Positions 36,200 through 46,601 of a stretch of 64,000 bases of DNA are shown here, piece by piece. Source of the DNA: Cryptomeria japonica (lineage: Eukaryota > Streptophyta > Pinopsida > Cupressales > Cupressaceae); contig NC_081406.1 in the NCBI RefSeq assembly GCF_030272615.1, positions 189,747,391 to 189,811,390 on the forward strand, given 5' to 3'. Under the pieces are notes generated by a model. The model made no database searches. It was not told where the DNA came from and was given only the letters and a program-made list of their open reading frames with translations. Made by a program: the position numbers and the translations under genes. How positions within the stretch are numbered: position 1 is the first letter of the stretch; the number at the start of each line of letters is the position of its first letter.

Positions 36200-37337
36200 T
36201 TAGTTACCGAAAGAAGATCCTGCACCAGATTCGGGTGTAGATCCACTATCTGTCTTGGATTCATATTTTCTACCCCACATCTTCTCATGTTTGTCTCTAA
36301 TCTCTTTAGCTTTTCCTTTCTCGTCTGATTTCCCTTTGTTTACCATATCTTTATTCTTGCTTCTGCAAAATTTTGCAATGTGACTAATTTTATTGCATGC
36401 ATGGCAAACATTATTTTTTTGAATAGGTATGAAATTAATCTGATTTGGTCTCATCATGCATTGGTTAGAGATATATCCAAACATCCCACAAGCATAACAT
36501 CTCTTGTTCTGAAAATTATTCATTACTACTCTGCACATATTTGACTTCTGACCAAAATTATTACATATGAAACACTGACTGGTAAAGGTAGGACCATTGT
36601 TCATATTATTCATTTCATTATTTATCATATTTTTCATTTCATTATTCATATTGATTTGCATCTACCATTGAATTTATAGGCATTAGGTTGTCTTACCAAA
36701 GGATTCTTTCTCTTCTTCTGATTAGGTTTTGCATTGCCTTGACCAGATCTGGAGGATTCTTCTTTTTCAAATTCAAGTCCTCTCATGTATTTTCCATGTC
36801 TCTGACTTTCCATCATCTCATCAAGCCTTGTTGAGCTCGCATTGAATTTGTATTTGTATTCATTTGTAGTAGCATTTTCCTCTCTTAGGGAAACAATCTG
36901 TCTTTCAACTTCTTGACCATTATTCCTTGATTGTGTCAACTCTAGCTTCAATTGATCATTCTCATAGGTAAGCCTGAATAATTCATCTTCTCTTTCCTTC
37001 AATGATTGGGCTAAGATTTCTTCATTCTTCTTCCAGACTTCATTCTCCTTATTCATCTTCATCACAATGGATTGCATCTCATTCTTCAATGCAACATTCT
37101 CTCTTGCAAGTTTGTCACATTTATCAGCTTTGTCCTGATTTTCCATGCTTTGCTCTTCTTTCTCCTTCAGCTTGTCGATCAACTCTTTCCTCTTATCTCT
37201 TGAAGTTCTCACTTGATCCTTAAAATCATTAATGAATTCTTCAGTTGCATTCAAGTTTTTGTTTAACTGATCTTATTTCTTGCTACATCAAGATCCTCAA
37301 GTACCACACAAAGTTGTCTCTGCAAACCGGAATCCAT
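36200..37337 (-). pseudogene. ORF1 (Gag-like), copy C
   Basis: The minus-strand ATG at 37335-37337 (MDSGLQRQL) aligns with the starts in A, B and D. After an early frameshift a 203-codon frame (36646-37254) is coiled coil (ELIDKLKEKEEQSMENQ and following heptads), ending in RQPNAYKFNGRC at the first knuckle. After a second frameshift, 36200-36661 gives CFICNNFGQKSNMC (His changed to Gln), CYACGMFGYISNQC (His changed to Tyr) and CHACNKISHIAKFC. A Met/Asn-rich stretch (MNNEMKNMINNEMNN) between coiled coil and knuckles is peculiar to this copy. Confidence 0.78.
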
Positions 37338-37383
37338 TGATTCAATCTCCTGGATCTTCCTCAAGAGATTAGGCTTCCTCAAA

Positions 37384-37405
37384 GGAACTAGGCTCTGATA
37401 CCAAT
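37384..37405 (-). other. Primer-binding site of copy C
   Basis: Minus strand reads AATTGGTATCAGAGCCTAG next to the 5' LTR: initiator-Met type. Confidence 0.9.
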
Positions 37406-38335
37406 TGTTGGAATCAAGGATCATTGATAGGGCAGGTGAATCAGTGATCTACCGACAAATAAATTTTTAAACTTATTCTCAGACCACCAGAAGAAAATGC
37501 AGGAAAGTAAAGTGCAGAAACATAAGAGAAACAACCACAAAATCATAACACTGAGATTTTATGTGGAAACCTGGAAAGGGAAAAACCAAGGTGGGATTGG
37601 AACCCACAATATTCATATTTTGTGATCAGGACTACATAAATATTACATAAGGGGGATGCACATGCATTCAGGTACACTTCCTATAACCAAAGGTTCAGTT
37701 ACAAAATGGAAGTCTCACTCACTTACAAATCAATTACAATGATTCCTACAATGTATGAACTCCAAATAGCATCAAACTATGCTTGGATGATTTCTATTTA
37801 AGTAAAATAATTCCGATTGTAACAACTCTGCAACTCTTCTATGTTATGCTTCTTTGTCAGCTACCAGATCAAGAATGTGCATGTGAAACTGTGCCAAAAT
37901 GGTTTCTCGATCTCAATTCACTCATACCATCCATCAAAAATATATTTCACACTAGTCTTATATATGTGCAACCACAAAATAAATCATTCACCAAGCCGGC
38001 CAAGCACAATGTGCAATGTAACGTGTAATTGGGTGTCGGCTTAGATCAAATCACCAAAACATGTGCGGATCCATAAAATGATATCAAATGACTTCTACAG
38101 GTCATCCCTATCATCCCATACATGAATCTCACCATTGCAATCACCACAAAGCTTCCAGTCCAAAAGATGTTCTATTGTCCTAAAATATCGAAGATAGATT
38201 ACCGGATCACTTAATCCACCGGTTACCAAAAACCATGACTGTCAGATAGGATTTCCATGAAGGGTTTCCATCAATGACAACCCTAAACCATTAATTAAGC
38301 ATCGATATCCACCAGATGAGTATAAATTTCCAATA
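37406..38335 (-). repeat. 5' LTR of copy C
   Basis: Plus strand TGTTGGAATCAAGGATC to AATTTCCAATA, 930 bp; the outer CA became TA. TATA box (minus) at 37957-37965. Confidence 0.92.
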
Positions 38336-38907
38336 GGTGAAGACTTGGTTAATGGATGAATTTGCAAATCTGAGACTTCACACAAAGTAGTCCTTTTACT
38401 TCACAAGAATCTCCTTCCAAATTGCTAGATTAGGGCACCTCAAATGAGGGAAAGAATATCCATACATTTGAAACCCTAAATTTAAATTTGATAAAAAGAT
38501 GACTTAGAATTGATGAGTTTTGATACCAAGCAAGATTTGAATAGGGTAAGACCACCTTAATATTCTCCCAATAATCAGGGACTATCAACTTTTTTTTTGA
38601 TTTTCTAGCAATGTAAGATAGCGTGATTCTAATACTAAATCCATCTTAGTGGCTCAAACCAAGCTACGTAAATATGCAGAATATACCTTAAAGATTGAAA
38701 TTAGGGTAAGATTAGGATTAAATAAAAAGGGGCACACCTAGGGTCAAGGGCCCAATTTTATGATATGTAAATCTGTGAGAGAGGACTTAGGTTTAATTAA
38801 ATTAATAATTAAATTCCTTAAGAAGTTCTATAATGTATAATGCAATGGGACACACTAAGGTGGGTGCTAACCTAAGTGTGAAATTAAATAGCCTGATTAA
38901 GCGTGTA

Positions 38908-39203
38908 CAATTTATGACATTACATTTAGCCCCTACTTTAGCAATCATATGACACTACGTGCATATGCAAGCTAAAGTATTAAAATGTAAACATTCATGA
39001 GAAAAAGGATATGTACATAATATGTCGAACGAAGCCCTAAATAATATATGTAGTATAATGTTAGGAACCACATTCTACAAAATGATATTGTTAGTTGAAA
39101 TCACAAAATCTCCTAAAATGCTTACTAAGAGTGATGAAATTCGAGGGTATCTTCATGCCCCTCTGTTTTGGCTTGCTAATTAGTATGTTGAAATAGGGTA
39201 TCA
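38908..39203. repeat. Left copy of 296-bp direct repeat flanking element D
   Basis: Matches 44939-45234 base for base in length (296 bp, no gap, about 18 mismatches by eye). It covers the last 17 bases of the R2 LTR and then inner sequence of the R-type element. Element D starts immediately after it. Confidence 0.93.
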
Positions 39204-40138
39204 TTGGCAATTGACACTCAATTGGTTGGTTTCACTTTGTTGTCATTGATGGCAACATGGTATCTTATTCCGGCTTCATGTTTTGGTTTAGTTGTGTACC
39301 GATAGGCACTTCACAAACACTTCACCGACACCGGAAGGATGGAAGGATTTCTTTGGTTACCGATAATGCAGGACAACATGGTTTATAATAAGGTTATCGG
39401 TATTGGAGGTTGAGATCTTCTAGATCTGGCATTGACAATTATTTTTGATATTCATGTATTTATGTTATCTAGTCGACATGTATATTGATATTGTAATTAT
39501 CTTTGTAAGCCGACATAAGGCATGATAAATTGTATAGGGTATATAGGTCAGTTGGATTAGATCATTTTGAAATACGTGGATGATTAGAAGGATGCAAATA
39601 TGGATGGTTAGCAAATGTGAAATATATGAGAGAGATTATGTATGAGAAGATAATTTTGTAAAGGTTTATTCTGGTAAAGGGTTTAGGGTTTCAAACTGGA
39701 ACAGACAGAGCTTAACCAGAACTATATTCTGGCATAAAAGATGCTATCTCAGCAGTTCACTTATTTCTCCAAATTGAAGTTTGGATTTGTATGTAGTCAG
39801 TGAGGATCCTTTTGTGATTGAGCAGTGTGCTATAGGCTATAAGCCTTCCTGCAAGTGCAAGCCCCTCTATTTTGTAATATCTCTTCATATGGCCAGTGGA
39901 TTGATATTGTGGGTCACAAATCCCACCGTGGTTTTTCCTCTTTGAGGTTTTCCACATATAATTTTGTGTGTTATCTTATTCATTTATGTGATTGTCTTAT
40001 TGGTTGCTTTACTTCTTTCAATTATATATGTACAGGTTGGCGTATGCATGTTTTAATAAGGTTAAAATTGATCATACCATTAGAACACTAATTCAACCCC
40101 CCCCCCTCCCCCCCTCTCAGTGTTCTTGGATTCCAACA
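39204..40138 (+). repeat. 5' LTR of copy D
   Basis: Starts TTGGCAATTGACACTC, lacking the TG present in the 3' LTR, and ends TTGGATTCCAACA. TATA-like tatata at 39540-39545. A long interrupted C-tract precedes CTCTCAGTGTTC. Confidence 0.9.
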
Positions 40139-40156
40139 ATTGGTATCAGAGCCTTG
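40139..40156 (+). other. Primer-binding site of copy D
   Basis: ATTGGTATCAGAGCCTTG: initiator-Met type. Confidence 0.9.
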
Positions 40157-40206
40157 TGCCTCAGAGGAAGTTTAACAGCTTGAGGAAGATCCTGAATCCG
40201 GAATCC

Positions 40207-41163
40207 ATGGATATGGGTTTGGAAAAGCAACTTAAGATGACACTTGAAGATTATGATGCTGAAAGGATGAATAACTTAAAGCTACAAGAGAGGTTGTCAT
40301 CTGTTCAAGCTAGGAGGAAGGAACTTTTGCAAAATAAGGATGATGAAGAGAAAGATACACTTAAGGAACAGTGTCAGAAGCTGAGTCGGGAGAACATGGT
40401 CATGAGAAATGAAATGCAAGCTATAACTATGAGAATGTCTAAGAAGATTGAAGACCAGAAGAACAAGGAAGAAAATCTTGCTATATCTCTGAAGAAAAAA
40501 TTTGAAGAATGTGGTAGGTTGGTTCATGAGAATGATATGTTAAGAACAAATTTAGTACAATCCCAAAGTAATGAACAAGAGCTTGAGAGACAAAGGATAA
40601 TTCTGAGAGATGATCTAACTATTGCAAGTGAGTATAGAGAAAAATTCAAGATTAGTTCAGCATAGCTAGATGAGTTATTAAAGGGACAAAGGAAAAATGG
40701 AGATTCCAGTGGACTTGGATTTGAACAAGGATAGACTTTTGGTACTGCTAATGATGATCAAAACCATAAGGCACCGGTAAGGCAATTTAATGCTTATAAA
40801 TTTAATGGTAGATGCTTTGTTTGCAATAAATTTGGTCACATGGGTAAGCAATGTAGAAATAGAGCAAATCAGAATCCCAATTCTGCTCTTGGTCAATGTT
40901 ATAAATGCAATAAGTATGGTCATAAGACAAAATATTGTAGAATGAATGTAAAATGTTATGCATGTGGAAAATTTGGACATATGGCTAATCTGTGCAGGTC
41001 AAGAAATTATACCGGTTTTAGCAAAGCAATTCAAAAGAATAATGTTACATGTTATGCATGTAATGAGGTTGGACATATTGCTAAATTTTGTAGGAACAGA
41101 AATCCACTGGTTGGTAATGGAGGATCAAATGAGAAAGGGAAAGAAAAGTTTAATGAAATCTAG
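40207..41163 (+). pseudogene. ORF1 (Gag-like) with four CCHC zinc knuckles, copy D
   Basis: Best preserved ORF1: one frame from ATG 40207 to stop 41161-41163, 318 codons, broken by only two TAG codons (about 40663 and 40729). Residues 1-150 form a coiled coil (LEKQLKMTLEDYDAERMN and on). Four knuckles follow: CFVCNKFGHMGKQC (40813-40854), CYKCNKYGHKTKYC (40897-40938), CYACGKFGHMANLC (40954-40995) and CYACNEVGHIAKFC (41050-41091), all with intact Cys and His. Retroelement Gag proteins usually have one or two knuckles. Likely role: RNA binding and particle assembly. The MDMGLEKQ start was chosen by alignment with A, B and C. Confidence 0.82.
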
Positions 41164-41625
41164 CAAGATCATACCCATAGATGGGTCAAGAAGTCAGAAG
41201 ATCAATCTGCAGATGTTAATGTACTGGTTACTTATCTGGCAGAGGAAGTTGCTCCTACACCTGTAGGAAGCTCATCCGGTAACAGAGGCAGATGCCTTAG
41301 GGTAGGAAAAATTCATGAAGATGTTGAGTATGTCCCGGGAAGAGGTTCTAGAAGATTTTCCAAACATTGGAGATGCTTGTCTAGCATGGATATGTTTGTT
41401 CAAGATCTGGTATCTTTCACCAGAAGTCATTGATGTCAATGAAATATTAGGGTTTTTCTTGGAGGATAAAAGGTTGAATCTACTTCATTTTTTATCACCT
41501 TGCATTCAGAGCGATTAAGGGCGATTCAGTGTGATCACATATCTTCTTGAGCAATTTCACTGGCGATTGGAAGAAGTCTCTAGGGTTTTTCACCGAAAGC
41601 AATTCACGGGTATTTATCTTCACTC
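41164..41625 (+). other. Spacer between ORF1 and ORF2 of copy D
   Basis: Contains an untranslated-looking stretch with GCGATT and AGGGTTTTTC repeats that resembles the ORF1-ORF2 spacer of A (19440-19600) and B (25500-25630), including the GGTATTTA just before the ORF2 start. Confidence 0.55.
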
Positions 41626-43652
41626 ATGGAAGCGGTCAAACCCCGAAAGATCTGGATTGAGGAGATGGGTTATGAAGTTGATACACACATTTTATATGCT
41701 TATGTAAAGATGTTGATTGATGCACCTATTGATGAAGCTGAGAAACCCTATGGTACTGCTAAGCAAAAGACACAAGAGGTTGAAACTGAGTTCAAGAAGC
41801 AGGAAGGTAAGGCAGGTAAGTTTATTGAAAAAGTTTCAGAAGACATCAAAGCATTGATTGATGTTGTCCTAGAGAAAGGCAAGAAGAGAAAAGAACCAAG
41901 AATATTTATTGAACCTATTGCAGTAGAGTCTACATCTGAGGATGACACACCCCTGGCATTCAAAAGGGTTATAAGGAAGAAAATTGAAGAAACCAAGGTA
42001 GAGGCTAAAAAGAAACCAGTTAGGAAAGTTACATTCAAGTTACTGGCACAAAAATGATCTCCAAAAGTAACACCTTCATCCCCATCCAGTACTAGAAGGA
42101 TAATTAAGAAGGGTGGCATTGATCTGGCAATTGAATCTGGTAATGTAACTATCATTCCACCAAAGACTTGTGCAGAGATAGTTAATGAGATTACTAAGGA
42201 TGGTATGTTAAAGAATGTACAGTTTTATTATGAACATTTAGAGGATGATGAACAAAGAGAGGTAGAGGAAGCAATAATTTTATTTGGATATTTATAAGAA
42301 AGCCTTGATAGAAATTGAAATCCAAATACTGGTACACTTGGGGTTACAGATAGGAAAATCTTTAATAGCAAACATAGAGTAATCAATCTTATGTTAGGAA
42401 GGGTAAATGAAATAATCAAGGTGACCCAGAAGGCATGGGTTAAGTTCTTTGAAGAGAATCGTGATTTTTATATACTTTACCAGAATCTAAGAAAGATACT
42501 GCAGACATCCCGATTGAAGGAAAAGGAAAAGGTATTATGGTTACTTCACCCTCAATTTTAAAAAACATTAAGATAGTGGAAATTAAGCCCCCAGTAGATA
42601 CAAATGTACAGGCAAATGTTGAGATATCAAAAAATACAGAGAGTGTAAAGGTTGATAATGTACAAGATACTAATGTTGAGGACAACAATCCTCTGGATAC
42701 AGATGTACAGGTTGAGGTTACAGTTCCTAGGGAGGAACCGACAATTACTAAGACTGCACCAAGTGGCGAAGCCACCAGTGCAAGTGAGGAAGCTATAAAG
42801 GTTAAAACATCAGATGAGAAGAAAGGGGAATCTAGCAAGGAACTGGTATTGAATCCATCATTGTTGTCAATTGACACCTCATAGGTTTAAAAGAAAAACA
42901 TAACCGAGATGAGCTCTAATGAACTCATGATGATGGTTGCATAGAAAATGATGAAGGGGGGATCTATGGATAAAGGTATTATTGATTAGTCTATCACTAT
43001 TTTGCATATACTAGTCCCGAAGTGCAAGTTTGACAGAGAAGCGAGCCCATCTGGCAAGCTTAAGACAATTATAGAGCACATTTCAAAGGATTTTCAATCC
43101 TTGCAGCAAATATCAAACCGACAAGCATTGGAGAGGTTCACACAAGCAAAAAGAGCTACATTTGATCAAGTGATTGAGTCTGAGAGAAAGAAGATTAATG
43201 AAAGGTTGAAATTGATAGACAATTCTTTAAAGTAATGTACAAATATTTACAGAGTATGTTCTAACACAGATGTTCTTACATTTAATTTGGATAAGAAGAT
43301 TAAAGAATCTTAGGAGAAAATTGCAAGTATAACCAATTATTTTGATGGATTGACTTCATTGACTACATCCATTGATGGTGAGGTTTTGATTTTGGAAGCC
43401 CAAATTTCTGTTCTTGAGAAAGAAAAAGACAAAATCATAAGAAGAGCCAGAAATCTTAGAGGTTTGGTGAGTGCCCAGTTGGATTCACTCATTTTACTTA
43501 AGAAGGAGTGTTTAGATATGGTTGGTAAGCCCACACCAACAGAGTTAAATGAGAAAGAGTCATTTGCCCATATGCTAAATGGACTTGTATCTATTTCTGG
43601 CACTTTCAAATCAGGTTGGGATACTTATCTTGAGATTTTGGAGAAGGCTTGA
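41626..43652 (+). pseudogene. ORF2, N-terminally deleted form, copy D
   Basis: ATG at 41626 (MEAVKPRKIWIEEMGYEVD) follows the usual ORF2 leader directly but aligns with roughly residue 330 of the full ORF2, so the N-terminal third is gone and a Met codon sits at the junction. Remaining parts: a Lys-rich basic region, EDDEQREVEEAIILF, an acidic Thr/Val-rich linker, helical ERFTQAKRATFDQVIESERK, and the C-terminal GWDTYLEILEKA (GWDTY 43614-43628). A frame change lies between about 42290 and 42530; several stops occur. It has no enzyme motif. Confidence 0.72.
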
Positions 43653-43788
43653 GATTTTGGAGAAGGCCTATCTGGAAATTTTCAAATATATTAAGCTCTG
43701 GTAAGGTATTTTTGGGATATTCATTGTACAGTCTTTTCATTCTTCGTCCCAGATTTGGATTTTTAGAAATTTTTATGGCATTGATGTC

Positions 43789-43990
43789 AAAGGGGAGTGA
43801 TATAGATGTGAAAAAGAAAAAGGGAGATGTATACATTAAGGGGAGACATGGAGGTATGGAACTATGGAAGTATGGAGTATTTTGTATTGATGAATATTCA
43901 GCTTAGGGGGAGCAAGTTCAGGATGAAACCGACAAATGAAACCATGACCATTTTTCACATGAGTGTTGCCATCAATGCCAAAGGGGGAGA
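43789..43990 (+). other. Polypurine blocks before the 3' LTR of copy D
   Basis: Runs AAAGGGGAG (43789-43797), AAAAAGAAAAAGGGAGA (43811-43827), AAGGGGAGA (43838-43846), AGGGGGAG (43905-43912) and AAAGGGGGAGA (43980-43990, abutting the LTR). Confidence 0.8.
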
Positions 43991-43991
43991 T

Positions 43992-44938
43992 TGTTGGCAA
44001 TTGACACTCAATTGGTTGGTTTCACTATGTTGTCATTGATGGAAACATGGTATCTTGTTCCGACTTCATGTTTTGGATCAGTTGTGTACTGACAAGCACT
44101 TCACAGACACTTCACCAATACCGACACCGACACCAGCACCAGCAGGATGGAAGGATTTATTTGGTTACTGGAAATGTAGGCCGACATGGTTTATAATAAG
44201 ATTATCGGTATTGGAGGCCGACATCTTTTGGTTCTGGCATCGACAATTATTTTTTATATTCGTGTATTTATCTTATCTAGTCGACATGTATATTGATATG
44301 TAATTATCTTTGTAAGTTGACATAAGGCATGATAAATTGTATAGGGTATATAGGTCAGTTGGATTAGATCATTTTGATATATGTGGATGATTAGAAGGAT
44401 GTGAATATGAATGGTTAGTAGATGCAAAATATATGAGAGAGATTATGTATGAGAGGATAATTTTGTAAAGGGTTATTCCGGTAAAGGGTTTAGAGTTACA
44501 GACCAGAACAAACAGAGCTTAACCGGAACTGTATTCTGGCATAGAAGATACTATCTCAGCAGTTCACTCATTTCTCTGGATTGAAGTCTGAATTTGTATG
44601 TAGTCAGTGAGGCTCCTTTTGTGATTGAGAAGTGTGCTCTAGGCTGTAAGCCTTCCTGCAAGTGCAAGCCCCTCTATTTTGTAATATCTCTTCATATGGC
44701 TAGTGGATTGATATTGTGGGTCACAAATCCCACTGTGGTTTTTACTCTTTGAGTTTTTCCATGTATAATTTTGTGTGTTATGGTATTCATTTATGTGATT
44801 GGATTATTAGTTGCTACTTATTTCAATTTTATATGTATCGGTATACTAGTTCATGTATGCATGTTTTAATAAGGTTAAAATTGATCATATCGGTAGAACA
44901 TTGATTCACCCCCCTCTCAGTGTTCTTGGATTCCAACA
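43992..44938 (+). repeat. 3' LTR of copy D
   Basis: Starts TGTTGGCAATTGACACTC and ends TTGGATTCCAACA, 947 bp. TATA-like tatata at 44347-44352. Confidence 0.92.
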
Positions 44939-45234
44939 CTATTTATGATGTTGCATTTAGCCCCTACTTTAGCAATCATATGACACTATGTGCATATGCA
45001 AGCTAAAGTATTAAAATGTAAACATTCATGAGAAAAAGGATATGTACATATTATGCCGAACAAAGCCCTAAATAGTATCTGTAGTATAATGTTAGGAACC
45101 ACATTCTACAAAACGATATTGTTAGTTGAAATCACAAAATATCCTAAAATGCTTACTAAGAGTGATGAAATTCGAGGGTATCTTTACGCCCCTCTATTTC
45201 GGCTTGCTAATTAGTATGTTAAAATAGTGTATCA
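44939..45234. repeat. Right copy of 296-bp direct repeat flanking element D
   Basis: Equal in length to 38908-39203, with about 18 substitutions and no gap by eye. It begins immediately after the 3' LTR of D. Confidence 0.93.
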
Positions 45235-46049
45235 TGTTTACTGGTGTAGTCACGGTGGGAGGGTCCTCAATGAGAATAGTTTGGACCTTGCAATAAGAGG
45301 TACACAATAGAAACAACTCAAAGTGATGGAGAAAATACAGAAATAAATTATATTATATCATGAAAATCATTTACAAACTTCCAGCAATATGCGGGCTTAC
45401 AAGATTCGACACATTAGCCTGATCACAAAACATGTGTGTTATGCAACATTTGCTCAAGAAAGAATGTGAGCCAACTCCAGACCTCCTAACCTTCAGATCT
45501 ATCTTCTATCTTCTAAAAAAAAATTCTAAATGTTTAACTACATTGATTTATATGATCAATAGTGATCCGCGTCAGCCCAAGGTGAAACAATCATCGATGA
45601 AAAAGATGAAATGTGTAAAACAACAAGATTAGCCTCTATCAAAGAGATCCATCTAGAAAATCTATAGAATGAAGTGTGGACCTAAGGGAAGGTCAGCCAC
45701 ATGCCAAGGAATATTGGAAACAATGGACTGAAGCTACGCAAATGATTTGCAACATTCACCTATAGAATATGTCCAAGCGGTTCTGGTGTTCTAAGCTAGA
45801 AAATTGTCTTGGATTCTGGAAGCGATAACTTGCCAAGAAAAGATCCAAACATCTTGTGGAATTAGGATAAGGAAAATGAACATGTCCACAATCAAAATCT
45901 AGCTCAGAAAGATCTGATGAGAAAATGCAAAGAAACACAGAATGAAATGTTAAAACTGCAAAACAGGAACAAACTGAAAGAAAATGTTTTTGGTTGATAC
46001 AAGATTGCTAAGAACCAGGGATGCTACTACATCAGACATCCAGGGTTGT
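45235..46049. other. Presumed inner R-element sequence, then chromovirus 3' region
   Basis: No coding frame with a recognisable domain. 45536-45630 resembles 50830-50921 (ACATTGATTTATATGATCAA and following bases), suggesting noncoding or LTR sequence of the minus-strand chromovirus. The border between R-element and chromovirus sequence could not be fixed. Confidence 0.4.
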
Positions 46050-46076
46050 TGAAAAAGTGAGTCCCTCACTTTTTCA
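46050..46076. repeat. Perfect 12-bp inverted repeat (hairpin)
   Basis: TGAAAAAGTGAG (46050-46061), loop TCC, then its exact complement (46065-46076). It lies just past the chromodomain end of the minus-strand chromovirus. Confidence 0.9.
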
Positions 46077-46084
46077 GGTCAGAG

Positions 46085-46418
46085 GAAAACCAAGATGGAC
46101 TACCTCTTCCTAAGAAATCCATGATGAATCTTCAACTAGTCTGTCCTTCCACTTCACAAGATACTCTCTATACTAGTTGCTCTAAGTACTACGCCCAATT
46201 CTTCTATCCAAAATCTCTTCAATTTGATCTGGTATCCATTGAGATATCTGCTTCTCCAAGTTTGCTACTTTGTCCTCACTGAATTCTATCTCATGATATT
46301 GATGTAGATCTACAATGTTGAATATAGGTGAAATTTCCAAAGTATCAGGTAACTCCACTTCATATGCATTTTCGGAACTAAATTTCTTCAAGATCTTACA
46401 AGGTCCAAACTTCCTCAT
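46085..46418 (-). pseudogene. pol: Chromovirus integrase C-terminus with chromodomain
   Basis: MRKFGPCKILKKFSSENAYE and LPDTLEISPIFNIVDLHQY are the usual C-terminal module after the integrase core. WIPDQIEEILDRRIGR leads to the chromodomain, where after a stop the frame goes on with YREYLVKWKD (LVKWK at 46146-46160) and LVEDSSWIS. In chromoviruses this domain binds chromatin marks and directs integration. At least three in-frame stops occur in it (after GRST, after SN, after SWIS). Confidence 0.85.
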
Positions 46419-46601
46419 CTTTCACTTGTTATAATTTCCAACTATAAATCTCTCATTTCTTAGATACACCATCACTTCATCGCCTACTTCAAATTATTTA
46501 TGTCTCCTCTTCTCATCTACTTTCTCCTTATACTTGTTATTCATGTCCTCCAAATGTTGTTTGACCTGAGTATGTACTTTTTTCATATGCTCTGTAAATT
46601 A

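Larger units (their letters stand above)
31428..38335 (-). mobile_element. Non-autonomous LTR element, copy C, nested in R2
   Basis: Two LTRs (31428-32345 and 37406-38335) flank an internal region of about 5.06 kb with the PBS, ORF1, ORF2 and purine tract of the A/B family, all on the minus strand. Perfect GGTGA duplications lie at 31423-31427 and 38336-38340. It has no RT, protease or integrase. Its ORFs differ considerably from those of A and B, so it is a separate subfamily. Confidence 0.93.
30434..38924 (-). repeat. R-type LTR, copy R2, split by element C
   Basis: 30434-31427 and 38341-38924 together align with R1 (451-2080). The break occurs where R1 reads GATGATTTTTTAATGGATGAATC, and the second half resumes with the same TTAATGGATGAAT. 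The minus-strand start TGTAATGTC lies at 38924, and a purine-rich AAAGTAGGGGCTAAA (minus strand, 38925-38939) directly precedes it. That looks like a polypurine tract, so this is a 3' LTR whose internal region continues to the right. The left border is approximate. Confidence 0.75.
39204..44938 (+). mobile_element. Non-autonomous LTR element, copy D
   Basis: LTRs of 935 and 947 bp enclose a 3.85-kb internal region with PBS, ORF1 with four zinc knuckles, a shortened ORF2 and purine blocks. The first two bases of the 5' LTR (TG) are missing, and the flanks show no 5-bp duplication; instead 296-bp direct repeats lie on both sides. It belongs to the A/B/C family by ORF content, LTR ends and PBS, but its LTRs (with repeated ACACCGACACC-like bases) form a distinct subfamily. 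Confidence 0.9.

Noticed and set aside
42440-42877. 145-codon minus-strand frame rich in Ser and Thr
   Set aside because: Antisense of the ORF2 linker of copy D.
38908-45234. 296-bp repeats as LTRs of an outer element
   Set aside because: They lack TG...CA ends, contain a polypurine-like tract and the tail of the R2 LTR, and border D exactly; they are a duplication of the target region.
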